A stretch of DNA of 64,000 bases from contig CBDBGA010000001.1 of the NCBI GenBank assembly GCA_965204905.1, positions 69,347 to 133,346 of the forward strand, written 5' to 3'. Of the stretch, positions 51,796 through 61,214 are shown piece after piece. Under the pieces are notes generated by a model. The model worked only from the letters and a program-made list of their open reading frames with translations. It was not told where the DNA came from and searched no databases. This stretch comes from Bin87 sp965204905 (GTDB lineage Bacteria > Chloroflexota > Dehalococcoidia > Lucifugimonadales > UBA3495). Within the stretch, counting starts at the first letter, position 1, and every line of letters starts with the position of its first letter. Position numbers and translations under genes: made by a program.

Positions 51796-52467
51796 ATGCC
51801 CCGCCTCAGCATCATAGTGGAGGGCTGGACCGAAAGGGACTGGGTCTACGCCATACTGGCGCCCCACCTCGATGGGTTTGGATATTCCTACATCAGGCCG
51901 GTGCTCTTTAACGCCACGGGTGGCCTCACTCGCTGGGCCGCCGAGCGCAACGATATCATAGACGAGCTCAGGAACCCTCGGGTACACCTGGTCACCACCA
52001 TGGTGGATTACTACGGATTGCCACGCACATGGCCCGGCCGGATCAGTTCTAAGCATTTGACCGACCCATTGGCCAAGGCTCAGGCCATCGAAGAAGCGGT
52101 CCGCCGCGACATTGCCGGATCATTTACGGACCTCGACCCACGCCGGTTCCTGCCCAACGTCATCATGCACGAATTCGAGGGGCTCCTGTTCAGCGACCCC
52201 GGCAACTTAGCCCTGGGCATTGGTCGGCGGGATCTCGCGCCGGCGCTCACCGCAATCAGGGACTCCTTCGACACGCCGGAACAGATCAATGATTCACGAC
52301 AGACCAAACCGGAACAGCGGATCAGGGACCTGGAACCCCGATATAACAAACGCCTGATGGGGGTAGACGCGTTTCAGTACATGGGCTTAGACAAGGTCCA
52401 GCAGGAGTGTCCGCTATTCCACCGTTGGATTACTGCACTGGAAAATTTCGCCGTAAACCGGCCCTGA
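51796..52467 (+). CDS. DUF4276 protein (TOPRIM-like)
   Basis: 223 residues, four bases after the ATPase stop. TOPRIM-like elements are SIIVEGWTERDWVYAIL (catalytic Glu) and HLVTTMVDYYGLPRTWPG (Asp motif); the middle has NVIMHEFEGLLFSDPGNLAL and the C-terminus KRLMGVDAFQYMGLDKVQQE, all typical of DUF4276. With the ATPase it resembles a split OLD-type nuclease. Function as a defence module is inferred from architecture. Confidence 0.85.
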   Translation: MPRLSIIVEGWTERDWVYAILAPHLDGFGYSYIRPVLFNATGGLTRWAAERNDIIDELRNPRVHLVTTMVDYYGLPRTWPGRISSKHLTDPLAKAQAIEEAVRRDIAGSFTDLDPRRFLPNVIMHEFEGLLFSDPGNLALGIGRRDLAPALTAIRDSFDTPEQINDSRQTKPEQRIRDLEPRYNKRLMGVDAFQYMGLDKVQQECPLFHRWITALENFAVNRP

Positions 52468-52624
52468 TTCCCAGGCGCAGATCCCTGCTACAATGCCTTC
52501 ATCCCGATGTGGCTGCCCAACACCTCAACAGGACGCAGCACCATGATCACCGCCTATCGCCGTTGGCGCCGGATGCGTTTTTGTACACAAACTCGGTTGT
52601 TGTCCAGCGATTTTGTCAGTCTGA

Positions 52625-52840
52625 GCGGTGGATGGTCGGTTGAGGTGATCGACTGGCGCCACGGTTGATGGGGTGATCGGTGGGCTGGGCCAGGGCGAGG
52701 ATGTACTCGCGGACAGTATTGCCGTGAACGCCCAGTTGACCTGAGATTACTCGTAGGGATAGGGCGCCCTGGTCCCTGGCCCGCTGCACCGCTTTCCAGG
52801 GGGGCCAGCTGTCGCGGGGGTAAATTCCCGGCGGTACGGA
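52625..52840 (-). pseudogene. Helix-turn-helix transposase-like fragment
   Basis: The minus strand reads WPPWKAVQRARDQGALSLRV then ISGQLGVHGNTVREYILALA, a helix-turn-helix of the kind at the start of IS21- or Tn3-associated transposition proteins. Frameshifts and stops surround it, and no catalytic domain follows. The rest of 52468-53181 shows nothing else. Confidence 0.45.
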
Positions 52841-53214
52841 GGTTCACTGTGATGGTTCTCGACAGCGGGTTCCGCGACGACGGAATGGGGCTCTAGGTCA
52901 GCCAGGTGTCGCAACTGGGGTTGGCTGAGGTGATGGTTGTCCAGGTGTTTCACGATGCGGCCGATTTCCGGTGTGGGAGCCAGTGCGCCATGGGAAGCAC
53001 GTAGCGCACCGGACCGGGGCAGCGCCGATTGGGGATCATCTCACCCTCTGGCGTACCTAGAGGCGGCTGTCGGTGTGTTCGAGGGCTTCCACTTGGACAC
53101 CGGCGTAGCAGGGACGTTCCATACTGGGCAGCAGTTGCAAGGTGCGCCACCGGTACTTGACCGTGTTGCCTCGAGCCACCTCGGGTCGATTCCGGTAAGG
53201 GGCAGGATCGTACG

Positions 53215-53788
53215 CTAAGGAGAAAGGCGCCGGTTGAACGTGCGATATACGGTTGGTCTTGAGACGGAGCAGAGCTCGGCGAGATCGCTGATGGAATACT
53301 CGCCGCTGGCATGCATGCGGCAGAGTTCCCGTTGCTGTCGGGCGGCGAGTTTGGGCTGTTTGCCGCGCAGTTTCCCCCTGGCGCGGGCGATGGCCATGCC
53401 CTCGCGGGTGCGCATGCGGATGAGATCTGCTTCGAACTCGGCGAAGGTGGCGAGGATGTTGAAGAACATCTTGCCCATGGGATCGTCCGGGTTGTGGAGG
53501 GTCCAGCCCAGGGCCAGTTTCACGCGGCGTTCCCGAATCTGGTCGGCGATGGCACAGGCATCCGGGGACAGACCTGGCCAAGTGGTCCAGTTTCGGCACG
53601 CCCAGGGTGTCGCCCTGGCGCACGGCGGCGAGGGCCTGATCGAGACCGGGTCGGGTGGTGCCGGTAAGGCCGTGATCGGTGTAGATGCGGTCCTCGGCGA
53701 CGTCACGCCCCAGGAGCACCTGATGCCGGGCGTCCAGGTCCTGGCGGTCGGTGGAACAGCGGGCGTATCCGATGAGAGTTTCGGTCAT
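53215..53788 (-). pseudogene. tnpR: Serine resolvase of the Tn3 element, frameshifted
   Basis: The start reads MTETLIGYARCSTDRQDLDA with the catalytic serine of resolvases, then HGLTGTTRPGLDQALAAVRQ. One extra C in a CCCC run near 53570 shifts the frame. In the second frame it continues DACAIADQIRERRVKLALGW, MFFNILATFAEFEADLIRMR and a C-terminal helix-turn-helix (SISDLAELCSVSRPTVYR). Apart from this the 190-residue protein is whole. The stop lies within the left inverted repeat. Confidence 0.8.
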
Positions 53789-53943
53789 GGTGGGAAGTGT
53801 ACGGATAGGGTCCCGCTTCCGTAATTGTTACCGTAGCATTCATATGAGACGCTCCCGGCTCCGGTTTGGCGGGGGTTGAAGCGACAGGCTGGGTTGTACG
53901 CTCAACGATCCCCTTGCGGACACCACCGAGCCTGCCGAGATGA

Positions 53944-54221
53944 ATGGATAACGGAGGGGCGGAACCTGACGAGACGAATCGTCTGGAGCGCGCCGACCTT
54001 TTCGGTCTGTCGAGCGAGGGCCAGCATTGCTGCATGGCCGGGCTCAACCTGCTCGCCGCCATCGTTACTTGCCGGAATACCGCCCATCTCGACGAAGCGG
54101 TCAGACAGCCGAAACACGCAGGGATGACCATCGAGCCCGATCTCCTGGCCCACATCTCGCCCCTTGGCTGGGCCCACATCCTGTTCACCAACGAATACCG
54201 GTGGCAAAACGCCGATAGCAA
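53944..54221 (+). pseudogene. C-terminal tail of Tn3-family TnpA
   Basis: Encodes GLNLLAAIVTCRNTAHLDEA then LLAHISPLGWAHILFTNEYR, the conserved end of Tn3-family transposases. Everything before about residue 10 of this frame is unrelated. It ends at the right inverted repeat, as in complete elements, and is divergent from the resolvase gene. Confidence 0.75.
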
Positions 54222-54367
54222 CCTTAGCGTACGATTCTGCCGCCTACCGGAATCGACCCGAATAGCAACGGCCCAGGTTTGCGATGATATATAGAGTTCT
54301 CGCCTGTCCTTGGGTTTGGGGGCGCCGACATATGCGTTTGCTGGTAGGGATTACGCCGGCAGGCGGC

Positions 54368-55462
54368 TCAGAAATTAGCATCATGTACCAGAGCTGGGAT
54401 GATGTCGATGGATTCGTAACCATTAAGCAGGTTACCGCCAGAGTCAACCAACAAGTAAGCCTCACAGCGTACGGGCAAGCTGATGGAGGCTAAGAGACCG
54501 AAATCGTTCCAGTCCCAATCAATTAGGTATAAACGAGCGTCGTCTTCGTGAGCGTACCAATTTGCCTTGAGCATGAAGACGTCAAATTCCCCGGTAAAAT
54601 TGGCTGCCACTTTGACCAAATACTGGCCAGTATTGAGCTCACTCACGTCGATCTGATCAGGGTCACAAAATTCAGACACTGCTTGCAGCTTTGGAGATTC
54701 AAATTCCCACGTCAACCCTATTCGATTTGGGTCCAATTCTTGGTGCGCGTATTCATTCATTATCTGCGTATCCAGCGTACTGCCAACGTCATTTGCCAAA
54801 TTACTCAAGGTCTTCACCGGGTCATCCCAAGCCACATTTTTCAGATTTGGACGAATATAGTCATCGATCAGGGCCTTCAAATCGAGAGCAAGCGCAACGT
54901 CGGTCGATTGATCCCCTTCCCCCTTCGCTTCGGAGACCAAACGCGCATTCAGTTCGGTCCCTTGGCCCCTGAACATCCGATCCTTGGCGACCAGCACGAT
55001 CAGATCGTCCGCTCTTGGTACCAAATCCAATACCGTCATCCATATCAACGTGTCCCGGTAACCGGATCCTTTTTCATTGAACGGTCTAATTCTAGTGGTG
55101 GCTCTTTTGACCAGATCGCGGTGACTTGTAGTTGGATAACTGAGCAACTGGACGCTCGCATCAGAAAGCTGCTTTAACAACCTGCTCCTGAAAGACTCGG
55201 ACTCTGCGGCCAAATCTAGTCCATCGAGAGGGTCGCTCAACTCTGATGAGAGCAACTCTGTAAGCCTTCGCCGTTTTTTGCCTAAATCTTCGGCCTCACT
55301 TCCCAGAACTCTGGCGAATTTAGCTACGACTTCGTCTACGACAACTTCAGGTACGTAGACCGAATACCCCAACATTCGAGCAACCGACAGAAACAGTTTG
55401 AACCGGCGGCTGGCACCATACCCTTCGGTGACCACCACGTTAGTATCCAAAACGATGTGCAT
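54368..55462 (-). CDS. PIN-domain protein (DUF4935-like)
   Basis: 364 residues from ATG 55462 (MHIVLDTNVVVTEGYGASRR; an in-frame ATG five codons earlier is possible). PIN motifs: Asp in VLDTNVV, Glu in VPEVVVDEVVAKF, Asp in GSGYRDTLIWMTVLDLV and a final acidic site in IVLVAKDRMF. The 200-residue C-terminal part (DPNRIGLTWEFESPKLQAVS ... FDVFMLKANWYAHEDDARLY) has a beta-rich character and no name I know. PIN proteins are metal-dependent ribonucleases. No antitoxin gene is adjacent; the base composition is lower in GC than in neighbours, suggesting recent transfer. Confidence 0.78.
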   Translation of the reverse strand: MHIVLDTNVVVTEGYGASRRFKLFLSVARMLGYSVYVPEVVVDEVVAKFARVLGSEAEDLGKKRRRLTELLSSELSDPLDGLDLAAESESFRSRLLKQLSDASVQLLSYPTTSHRDLVKRATTRIRPFNEKGSGYRDTLIWMTVLDLVPRADDLIVLVAKDRMFRGQGTELNARLVSEAKGEGDQSTDVALALDLKALIDDYIRPNLKNVAWDDPVKTLSNLANDVGSTLDTQIMNEYAHQELDPNRIGLTWEFESPKLQAVSEFCDPDQIDVSELNTGQYLVKVAANFTGEFDVFMLKANWYAHEDDARLYLIDWDWNDFGLLASISLPVRCEAYLLVDSGGNLLNGYESIDIIPALVHDANF

Positions 55463-56284
55463 ATAACCCCACAACAAATATCAAGGCTTGGCGCTACACA
55501 CTAGCACTGCCTGAATGCCAATGCCGAGATTGCAACGCTTCAGGGAATTTGTCTCAAACCGCCCATCCCGGCACAATCCAATTTACCAAGCGCTGTCGAT
55601 CCCTGTAAAGGGACGCGTATAGGTCCAGTCCGATTTGGTTCGCGCAACCTCCAGTATGTACACCGGCTATTCCCACTTGGTTAGACGGCCTCTATGCTCA
55701 GCTTGGTTTGCATGATGCCTAGAGTGAGCAAATTTGTGCGGGGAATTTCAATGTAGCGACGGGGAAAGACGACCCTCTTATTGTTCGAATCTCCGTCGAC
55801 CGGTCAACGGCGCCGGGGTTTCCAGACTAACGGCACGACCACTCGGTACCATACTGTTCATATTCGGCAAGACGCCATGATGATAGACACGGCCGTTCCG
55901 CAAGCTCGATGGCGACCGTAGATTCGTAGAAGGTTGGCTACTCGTCCTGGCATACCGCGACATCAACGCTGGCCAGATTGTGATCGTAATAGTGCCTCCA
56001 TCCGGCGGCGATTGCGATGCCGGCTGAAACCCCTGTTGCACGAGGCGCATCCCCATGCTACAGTATAGTCAGGTCGCCAGCGTTCAGGTGCCACCGCTCG
56101 AAGGTGGAGCCTGCCGCCAATAGCGGTGCGGGGCCCGTGGAATGGCCCCGTCAGCGGGCGCATTCATAGCTCATGCGCTCATATGATGACCCATCTGGCG
56201 GTTCTGAACGGCCACATACCGATCATACATTTTCTCTAGGGCTTTCGGCCGGCTGTCGTAGCAGTGTCGAGCCCCACGTCATAA
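55463..56284. other. Intergenic, no supported gene
   Basis: Frames on both strands lack coding character. The last 100 bases may contain the left end of the IS21-type element (a GTCGTAGCAGTGTCGAG segment resembles the terminal repeats at 58270). A GTTCGAATC string at 55794 looks like a tRNA T-loop but has no pairing stem. Confidence 0.35.
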
Positions 56285-58006
56285 GTGCGTCAAGCCAGCC
56301 GCCCCGAGGCGGGCGGCAGAGGAATTTGTGTGATCAGCCGTCGAGAACGCCAACAGAATAATTATACGAAACACATAATAGGGGAAGCTGATCCAAGTCA
56401 ACCGCAACCCCCGGAGAGCAATAGCCGTGCCACTGGTGCGTCGCCCGTTGCCGGGGGGATAAGTCCAATGCCGGGCGATGGTGTCGACGACAGTTGCGCC
56501 CCACACATTGAGGTTCAGCAACCGCTCCAGGAATCAGGCCGGGAAGCGACTCCTAGAAAAGGAAAGTCCGGCCAGAAGAATCCCGGCCTACAGCGCCGGA
56601 AACCGGGGCCGCCGGACCCATTCGCGGAGCTGCTGGAATCCGAGGTAGTCCCCCTTCTGGTTGCTGACATAGACAGCAAGTTGCAAGCGTCGGCCGTGGT
56701 TGATCACCTCATCGCCAAATGGCCAAAAAGGTTCGCGGGAAAACCGCGACGCTCGTTGTGCAGGTATCTGCAGAGGTACTTCTCGAAATGGCGCAATGAG
56801 CGCGGTAGAGCACCAGCGCGCCGACGGGAATCCAGTCCCGGAAAGAATGGTCCGCGCAATGGGAAGCGGTCCTTGCTCACGATGGAGCAAGCGCATCCGC
56901 CTGGGCGAGAAGTACAAATCGATTTCACGAGCTGCGACACCCTGGATGTCAAGATCAAGGGCGAGCATTTTCCTCACAAACTGTTCGTGTTTCGACTGAG
57001 CTATTCGGGTTGGATGTACGTCGAAGTGGCGGCGTCAGAGAACGGCTCGTCGCTGCTAAAAGGACTGCGGAGTGCCATGTCGGCGCTGGGTGGAGTGCCC
57101 GAGGTGGTGCGTAGCGACAACTCGAGCTGCGTCATCCATGCTGGGAAGGCTACTCGTCCCTACCGAGATTTCTTGATGCACTATGGAATAAAGACGAGTT
57201 TGATCAACCCTGGTCACCCGTGGGAGAACGGGGGCGCGGAGCGTGGTAACGGCATCGTCAAAGGTTCTCTTCGTCAAGCGTTGCAGATACGAGGCAAGCG
57301 GGACTTCGTCGAGCACCAGGATTACACAAACTTCGTGCAAGCCTTGGTCGACCGGTTGAATCGCCGGCCGGAGGTGCAGAGCAAGCTGCCCGCAGAGCGT
57401 GAGCATCTCCGGTTATTGCCGCCTGATCCGGCACCGGAGTACGTGACTCTCACAAAAAAGGTGCAGCAAACGTCGTTGATCACGGTAGCCAAAAATCGCT
57501 ACAGCGTGCCGGCCAAGGCGTTGGGTGAAAAAGTCACGGTCAGACTGCACTCAGACCACTTGAAGGTGTATCGGGGGAGCAGGCTGCTCGTCCGGTGGGA
57601 CCGCTTGCGGGGCAAGAATAAAACGATTGCTGACCCGCGACACCTTATCGACGATGCCCTGCAACAGTGGCGGGGCTTCGAGCGCTGGGATCCTGAAGTG
57701 AAACGGCACATGTTCCCGATGCCGGTGTTCCGCCAGAGTTACGACGCAATGCGAGAATGGGACGAGGGGGGTGCCGACAGCGACTTTGCGGAGTCCAATT
57801 ACGGGTATCTCCGCATTCTAGCAACGGCACTGACGGCAAAACGTGAAGAGATCGTCGCTGGAATACTGGGCACCTTGCTGGAACAGGGCGCACCATTTGG
57901 TTATGAGGACGTGAAAAGGGACCTGAATAGGTCGCTGGGGTGGCCGGAGGATGAGGAAGCCGACGGTGTAGGGCCCCAAGGATGGTTGCAACCAAGATTA
58001 CTGTGA
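56285..58006 (+). CDS. IS21-family transposase IstA-like (DDE)
   Basis: Up to 573 residues; the GTG start is uncertain, since the first 115 residues are low-complexity, and ATG 56468 is an alternative. The integrase core has Asp in PGREVQIDFTSCD, Asp in VPEVVRSDNSSC and Glu in HPWENGGAERGNG; upstream helices (LLVADIDSKLQASAVVDHLI) match the IstA DNA-binding region, and downstream SLITVAKNRYSVPAKALGEK matches its beta-barrel. IstA needs the helper ATPase IstB, but no istB gene follows, so the element may be non-autonomous or rely on another copy. Confidence 0.82.
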   Translation: MRQASRPEAGGRGICVISRRERQQNNYTKHIIGEADPSQPQPPESNSRATGASPVAGGISPMPGDGVDDSCAPHIEVQQPLQESGREATPRKGKSGQKNPGLQRRKPGPPDPFAELLESEVVPLLVADIDSKLQASAVVDHLIAKWPKRFAGKPRRSLCRYLQRYFSKWRNERGRAPARRRESSPGKNGPRNGKRSLLTMEQAHPPGREVQIDFTSCDTLDVKIKGEHFPHKLFVFRLSYSGWMYVEVAASENGSSLLKGLRSAMSALGGVPEVVRSDNSSCVIHAGKATRPYRDFLMHYGIKTSLINPGHPWENGGAERGNGIVKGSLRQALQIRGKRDFVEHQDYTNFVQALVDRLNRRPEVQSKLPAEREHLRLLPPDPAPEYVTLTKKVQQTSLITVAKNRYSVPAKALGEKVTVRLHSDHLKVYRGSRLLVRWDRLRGKNKTIADPRHLIDDALQQWRGFERWDPEVKRHMFPMPVFRQSYDAMREWDEGGADSDFAESNYGYLRILATALTAKREEIVAGILGTLLEQGAPFGYEDVKRDLNRSLGWPEDEEADGVGPQGWLQPRLL

Positions 58007-58269
58007 CAGACTGTAGGCGCAGCGGATAAAGCGCCGCTGCCAGCATAGAGACCGCAAGGCAAGCACGCTTCCGTCTCCAGAGCCATCGAGGAGAACTTAA
58101 CGGAGCGGCACTGGCGCACCAACGATGCTATCCGGGAGTATCGAGTGGGGCCAGCAATGGGACCCGCACGCGGGAGGAGAAACTCCTCCGTGCGAGCCCC
58201 TAGGCGTGATCGGGAATTTGTCGGACGGGGACGATGAGGTATGGGTACATTTTGGGTTTCCCGTACCTC

Positions 58270-58463
58270 TGTCGAGCGGCAGATAGAAACGGTGCAGTGT
58301 CGAGCGACAGATCGTTTCTATCTGTCGCTTTCTATATCTGTCGCTCGACAGGGCGTAGTTCTGGCGTGGGCTGGTGAGCCAACCGTCGTGGAGCGAGGCG
58401 TAGCGTCGTGGATAGTTGAAGGACTGACGCAGATGTCGAGCGACAGATAGAAACGGTGCAGTG
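58270..58463. repeat. Clustered terminal repeats TGTCGAGCGACAGATAGAAA
   Basis: Copies at 58270-58297 (GCGGCAG variant), 58298-58312 (partial), 58313-58328 and 58329-58350 (inverted), and 58434-58463. IS21-family ends carry such multiple repeats bound by IstA. The head-to-head arrangement at 58298-58350 can form a long hairpin. Two ends seem to abut here, so this may be two IS ends in tandem. The region 58007-58577 contains no gene. Confidence 0.65.
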
Positions 58464-58577
58464 CGACGAAGCTCAGGCATTCTCGGGCGGGAACTCCGAG
58501 GCCTAAACGACGTTCCCGCTTGCACCGCCTGCTTCAAGCCCACGAATGCGAAACATGACGCCTCAGGAGTCGGGCTT

Positions 58578-59417
58578 CTACGAAGGATCGTATTCCGGCA
58601 GCGGCCAGGTAGGCCACGAATGAGTGTTGTCGTAGCAGTTGACTCCGATCCGCGGAGAGTTCATCAAGGGGATGAATTCTCCCTCAACCGGCGCACAGTC
58701 GTCGCAGAAGGCGATGGGGTCCAGGTCGTCTTCACACAGCACCCCCTGGTCCACGTAAAGTTCCTCGTCGCCGTACTCATGGTCATCGCACCGCGGAGCG
58801 AGCTTCCAGTGCGCCGGTCGTCCGCAGCGCAGGCACCTCTGCATAGATTGGTTTCGGGCCAGGACCACGATCTTGCCGCCGTGCCAGGGCTGCATCGGGC
58901 TGACCCTCTGGACCAACTCGCCGAAGACTGCCACATACTCCAGCTCCAGCTCGGTGGTGGAGCCGTAGTCGAACTCGTGGTGGAACGTGGCCAGCGGCGG
59001 GATGGCCGCATTGATGGATCGGCCCATGTGTCGCCAGCTCGCCTCACGCTCGGACTCCGGCTCGAAGCGCCGGTTCTCACCGGGCATCGGGACCATGACG
59101 GAGTAATCGACGCCGTTGATGGTGAAGTGGCTCAGATGACCACAGCACTCCAGCCAGACGGCGCGCAGGAAACGGTCCAGCTCACGGAGTGTGACGTCGC
59201 AACGGACTCCCAACTCCATCCAGTGGGGACGCCCGGGAGCCCTGACCGATATATAGGCCGTCTTCAGAGCGTTCCGACCCCTCAGGGTCCGGGCCGGCTG
59301 CAGCCCGATCAGGTCTGAGATGCAGCGGACGAGGTGTTGGCGTATCCGGTCCCGGTCCCCGTCCACCTCCTCATGACATATGTGGCACACGCCCGCCGCG
59401 GTCGTGTTGGGCGGCAT
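58578..59417 (-). CDS. Plasmid pRiA4b ORF-3-like protein
   Basis: 279 residues from ATG 59417 with GGAGAGG before it. It starts with a zinc-finger-like AGVCHICHEEVDGDRDRIRQ then HLVRC. The core TLRELDRFLRAVWLECCGHL, FTINGVDYSV and EFDYGSTTELELEYVAVFGE matches the pRiA4b ORF-3/IS1096-associated family. A second Cys cluster follows (CLRCGRPAHWKLAPRC, CDDC). Function unknown, often plasmid- or defence-associated. Last gene of a minus-strand cluster. Confidence 0.8.
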   Translation of the reverse strand: MPPNTTAAGVCHICHEEVDGDRDRIRQHLVRCISDLIGLQPARTLRGRNALKTAYISVRAPGRPHWMELGVRCDVTLRELDRFLRAVWLECCGHLSHFTINGVDYSVMVPMPGENRRFEPESEREASWRHMGRSINAAIPPLATFHHEFDYGSTTELELEYVAVFGELVQRVSPMQPWHGGKIVVLARNQSMQRCLRCGRPAHWKLAPRCDDHEYGDEELYVDQGVLCEDDLDPIAFCDDCAPVEGEFIPLMNSPRIGVNCYDNTHSWPTWPLPEYDPS

Positions 59418-59679
59418 GGCCTCTCCAGACAGTGGACGCCGGTCTTGCCTCATGACTATATCTTACTCCCAATAAACGGACTGAGCCGCATTGTCGACGA
59501 ACCAGACCCACAGGCACACGTTGTGTCGGTAATCATCACCGTGGCGACCTGCGCGCCTGGGGATCGAGTAACGGATGTCTGCCGGGCATTGCGAGCCCAC
59601 TCCGGCAGGTCGTCGCGCTCTCATCGGCGCTCGGCCCGATGCCGAAATGGACACACTTCAAACCGTCCAGACCGCTATG

Positions 59680-59770
59680 TAGCCCCCTGCACGGTAACCA
59701 GGGCACATCGTCGCCGGTTCCGCCGTAGACGATGGTGACGGGCGTCCCGTCATGGTACTTCCGTGCAGCC
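59680..59770 (-). pseudogene. Fragment resembling the end of the degenerate NERD protein
   Basis: The minus strand reads DGTPVTIVYGGTGDDVPWLP, close to NINLTIVYGGTGDEPPILTV at the end of the gene at 60330. No intact gene surrounds it; the stretch 59418-59884 otherwise holds no gene. It suggests another decayed paralogue. Confidence 0.5.
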
Positions 59771-59884
59771 ACGGGTACGGCGCCATGTATGTCGGCTTCA
59801 CTCCGACCCGTGCTCAACCAAATGCGGCGCTCGTAGGTCGTCAATACGAGCGACGACCAAAGGAGCCGGCCCTCGGCCCGAAGT

Positions 59885-60247
59885 TCAGTCCCGCAGAACC
59901 CCCCTGATGCGCTCCCTGCGGCACCACTCCAGCGTGGGCAGCCCGTCCTGCCGGGCACGCCGCCTGATCTCGCCCAGCGCCACCATGACCAGGAGGGTCT
60001 GCTCGAGACTGTTGCCCGGATGATTGCCCAGGGCGCGCTCCGACCGCTGGGCAAACCGGGCCAGTATCTCGCCGATCTCGGCGGAGCTCAGATCCTCCGC
60101 GGCTGCCGGTAGCGCCGGCTCGATCAGGTTCACGGCGTCGCAGATCTGGTCCAGCGCGGCGTCGATGTCCTCCCCGCCGTCAGCGCGGCCGATCGCCGTT
60201 TCCATCATCCGGAATGCGGCGTCGATGATGTTCGCCCCGTCTTCCAT
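59885..60247 (-). CDS. Small helical hypothetical protein
   Basis: 120 residues, all helical (IIDAAFRMMETAIGRADGGE; IGEILARFAQRSERALGNHP; LVMVALGEIRRRARQDGLPT). GGGAGG lies upstream of ATG 60247, with GTG one codon earlier. It is 82 bases downstream of the NERD-like gene on the same strand, so part of that unit. No family recognised. Confidence 0.6.
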   Translation of the reverse strand: MEDGANIIDAAFRMMETAIGRADGGEDIDAALDQICDAVNLIEPALPAAAEDLSSAEIGEILARFAQRSERALGNHPGNSLEQTLLVMVALGEIRRRARQDGLPTLEWCRRERIRGVLRD

Positions 60248-60329
60248 CACGGCCTTTCCATCGCGACCTCCCTGGAAGTTGCGCGATCACCGGAGCGTCG
60301 GCGGGGACCTCGGGTTCATGTCCCGGCCG

Positions 60330-61067
60330 CTACCGGCCCTGCACGGTGAGGATGGGCGGTTCGTCGCCGGTTCCGCCGTAAACGATGGTGAGGTTGATGT
60401 TCACGGTCTCCGCCCGCTGGATCACCAGGGCCCCAATCCGTCCCCCAACCTCGGGCGGTCCGTTCTCGGGAGCCGCGTCCTCGGGAGCAGCTTCCGAAAC
60501 GGGTTCGGCGGGGACGGACGCTTCGACGCTGGGCGGGCGCTGCAGGACCCGCACCTCACGCTCGATGTACGAGCCGTTGAACGCGGTCCGCATCTCCTTC
60601 TCACCGAGGAGATCGACCAGCTTGCGCACCTGATCGTCCGGGCCCCAGAGCACCTTCACGCTGGTTGGCTCGGCCTCCCTCATGATGTCGGCATCGGGCT
60701 CCATATCCGGAAATATCGCCACCGGTACGACGTAGGCGCCGATCTCCAACTCTCTCACCAGCCGGTCGTGGACGGCGATGGCCGACCGCCAGGCTTCTTT
60801 CAACGGGTCCGGTACGGGCGCGGCGGTGCCGTCAGCATCCTCAAGCATCCAACGGCCGTTGCGCTGCCAGTATGTTCCGGGCATGAGCCGGACGGCGAAG
60901 CGACCGATCCCCTCGAAGCAGGCCACGTATTCCGGCGGAGTGGCCTTGGGGTCCACCATGGGGCCGAAGAGCGCCTGGCCGTTCCGGTCGCTGGCCTCGA
61001 ACTGCCGCCAGGCCTCCTGCTCAGAAGGGTTGAAGGGCTGGTCGGGGTTGGCGTTGACAGTTTTCAT
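60330..61067 (-). CDS. Degenerate NERD-domain paralogue
   Basis: 245 residues from ATG 61067. It aligns with the NERD protein at 63069 along the core: ACFEGIGRFAVRLMPGTYW against WIEGVGRFALQVKGGRYV, and VAIFPDMEPDADIMREAEPT against LAFPDMEPDTDMANLARRKA. The VKGG nuclease segment is replaced by LMPG, so catalysis is unlikely. The C-terminal part is an acidic linker (PAEPVSEAAPEDAAPENGPP) and a conserved end (NLTIVYGGTGDEPPIL). It lies 147 bases downstream of the helicase gene on the same strand. Confidence 0.75.
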   Translation of the reverse strand: MKTVNANPDQPFNPSEQEAWRQFEASDRNGQALFGPMVDPKATPPEYVACFEGIGRFAVRLMPGTYWQRNGRWMLEDADGTAAPVPDPLKEAWRSAIAVHDRLVRELEIGAYVVPVAIFPDMEPDADIMREAEPTSVKVLWGPDDQVRKLVDLLGEKEMRTAFNGSYIEREVRVLQRPPSVEASVPAEPVSEAAPEDAAPENGPPEVGGRIGALVIQRAETVNINLTIVYGGTGDEPPILTVQGR

Positions 61068-61214
61068 GTATCCGATCCTTACGAGCTCCGGGCTCGATTG
61101 TTGATTTTGCACGGGTCCCGGCCCGAGGACGGCGACGACCGGCAACTGCAACGTCGCCGTCCTCACCATCGTCATCCCGTTGCCACCGGTCGGACCCGGA
61201 CGAAGGACGGCCGC

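Larger units (their letters stand above)
53182..54260. mobile_element. Tn3-family remnant with 39-bp inverted repeats
   Basis: The left end (53182-53220, starting CGGGTCGATTCCGGTA and ending CGTACGCTAAGG) and right end (54222-54260) are inverted copies with about 36 of 39 matching bases. Inside are a minus-strand resolvase with one frameshift and the plus-strand C-terminal tail of the transposase; about 2.5 kb of tnpA is gone. The flanking five bases do not match (CACCT and AATAG), so no target duplication is seen. A third related end is at 6182-6218. Confidence 0.8.

Noticed and set aside
55794..55815. GTTCGAATC resembling a tRNA T-loop
   Set aside because: The bases on either side cannot form the T-stem, and no acceptor or anticodon arm is upstream.
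58270..58463. Possible CRISPR-like array
   Set aside because: Repeats are irregularly spaced, partly inverted, and match an IS21-type terminal-repeat pattern; there are no cas genes.
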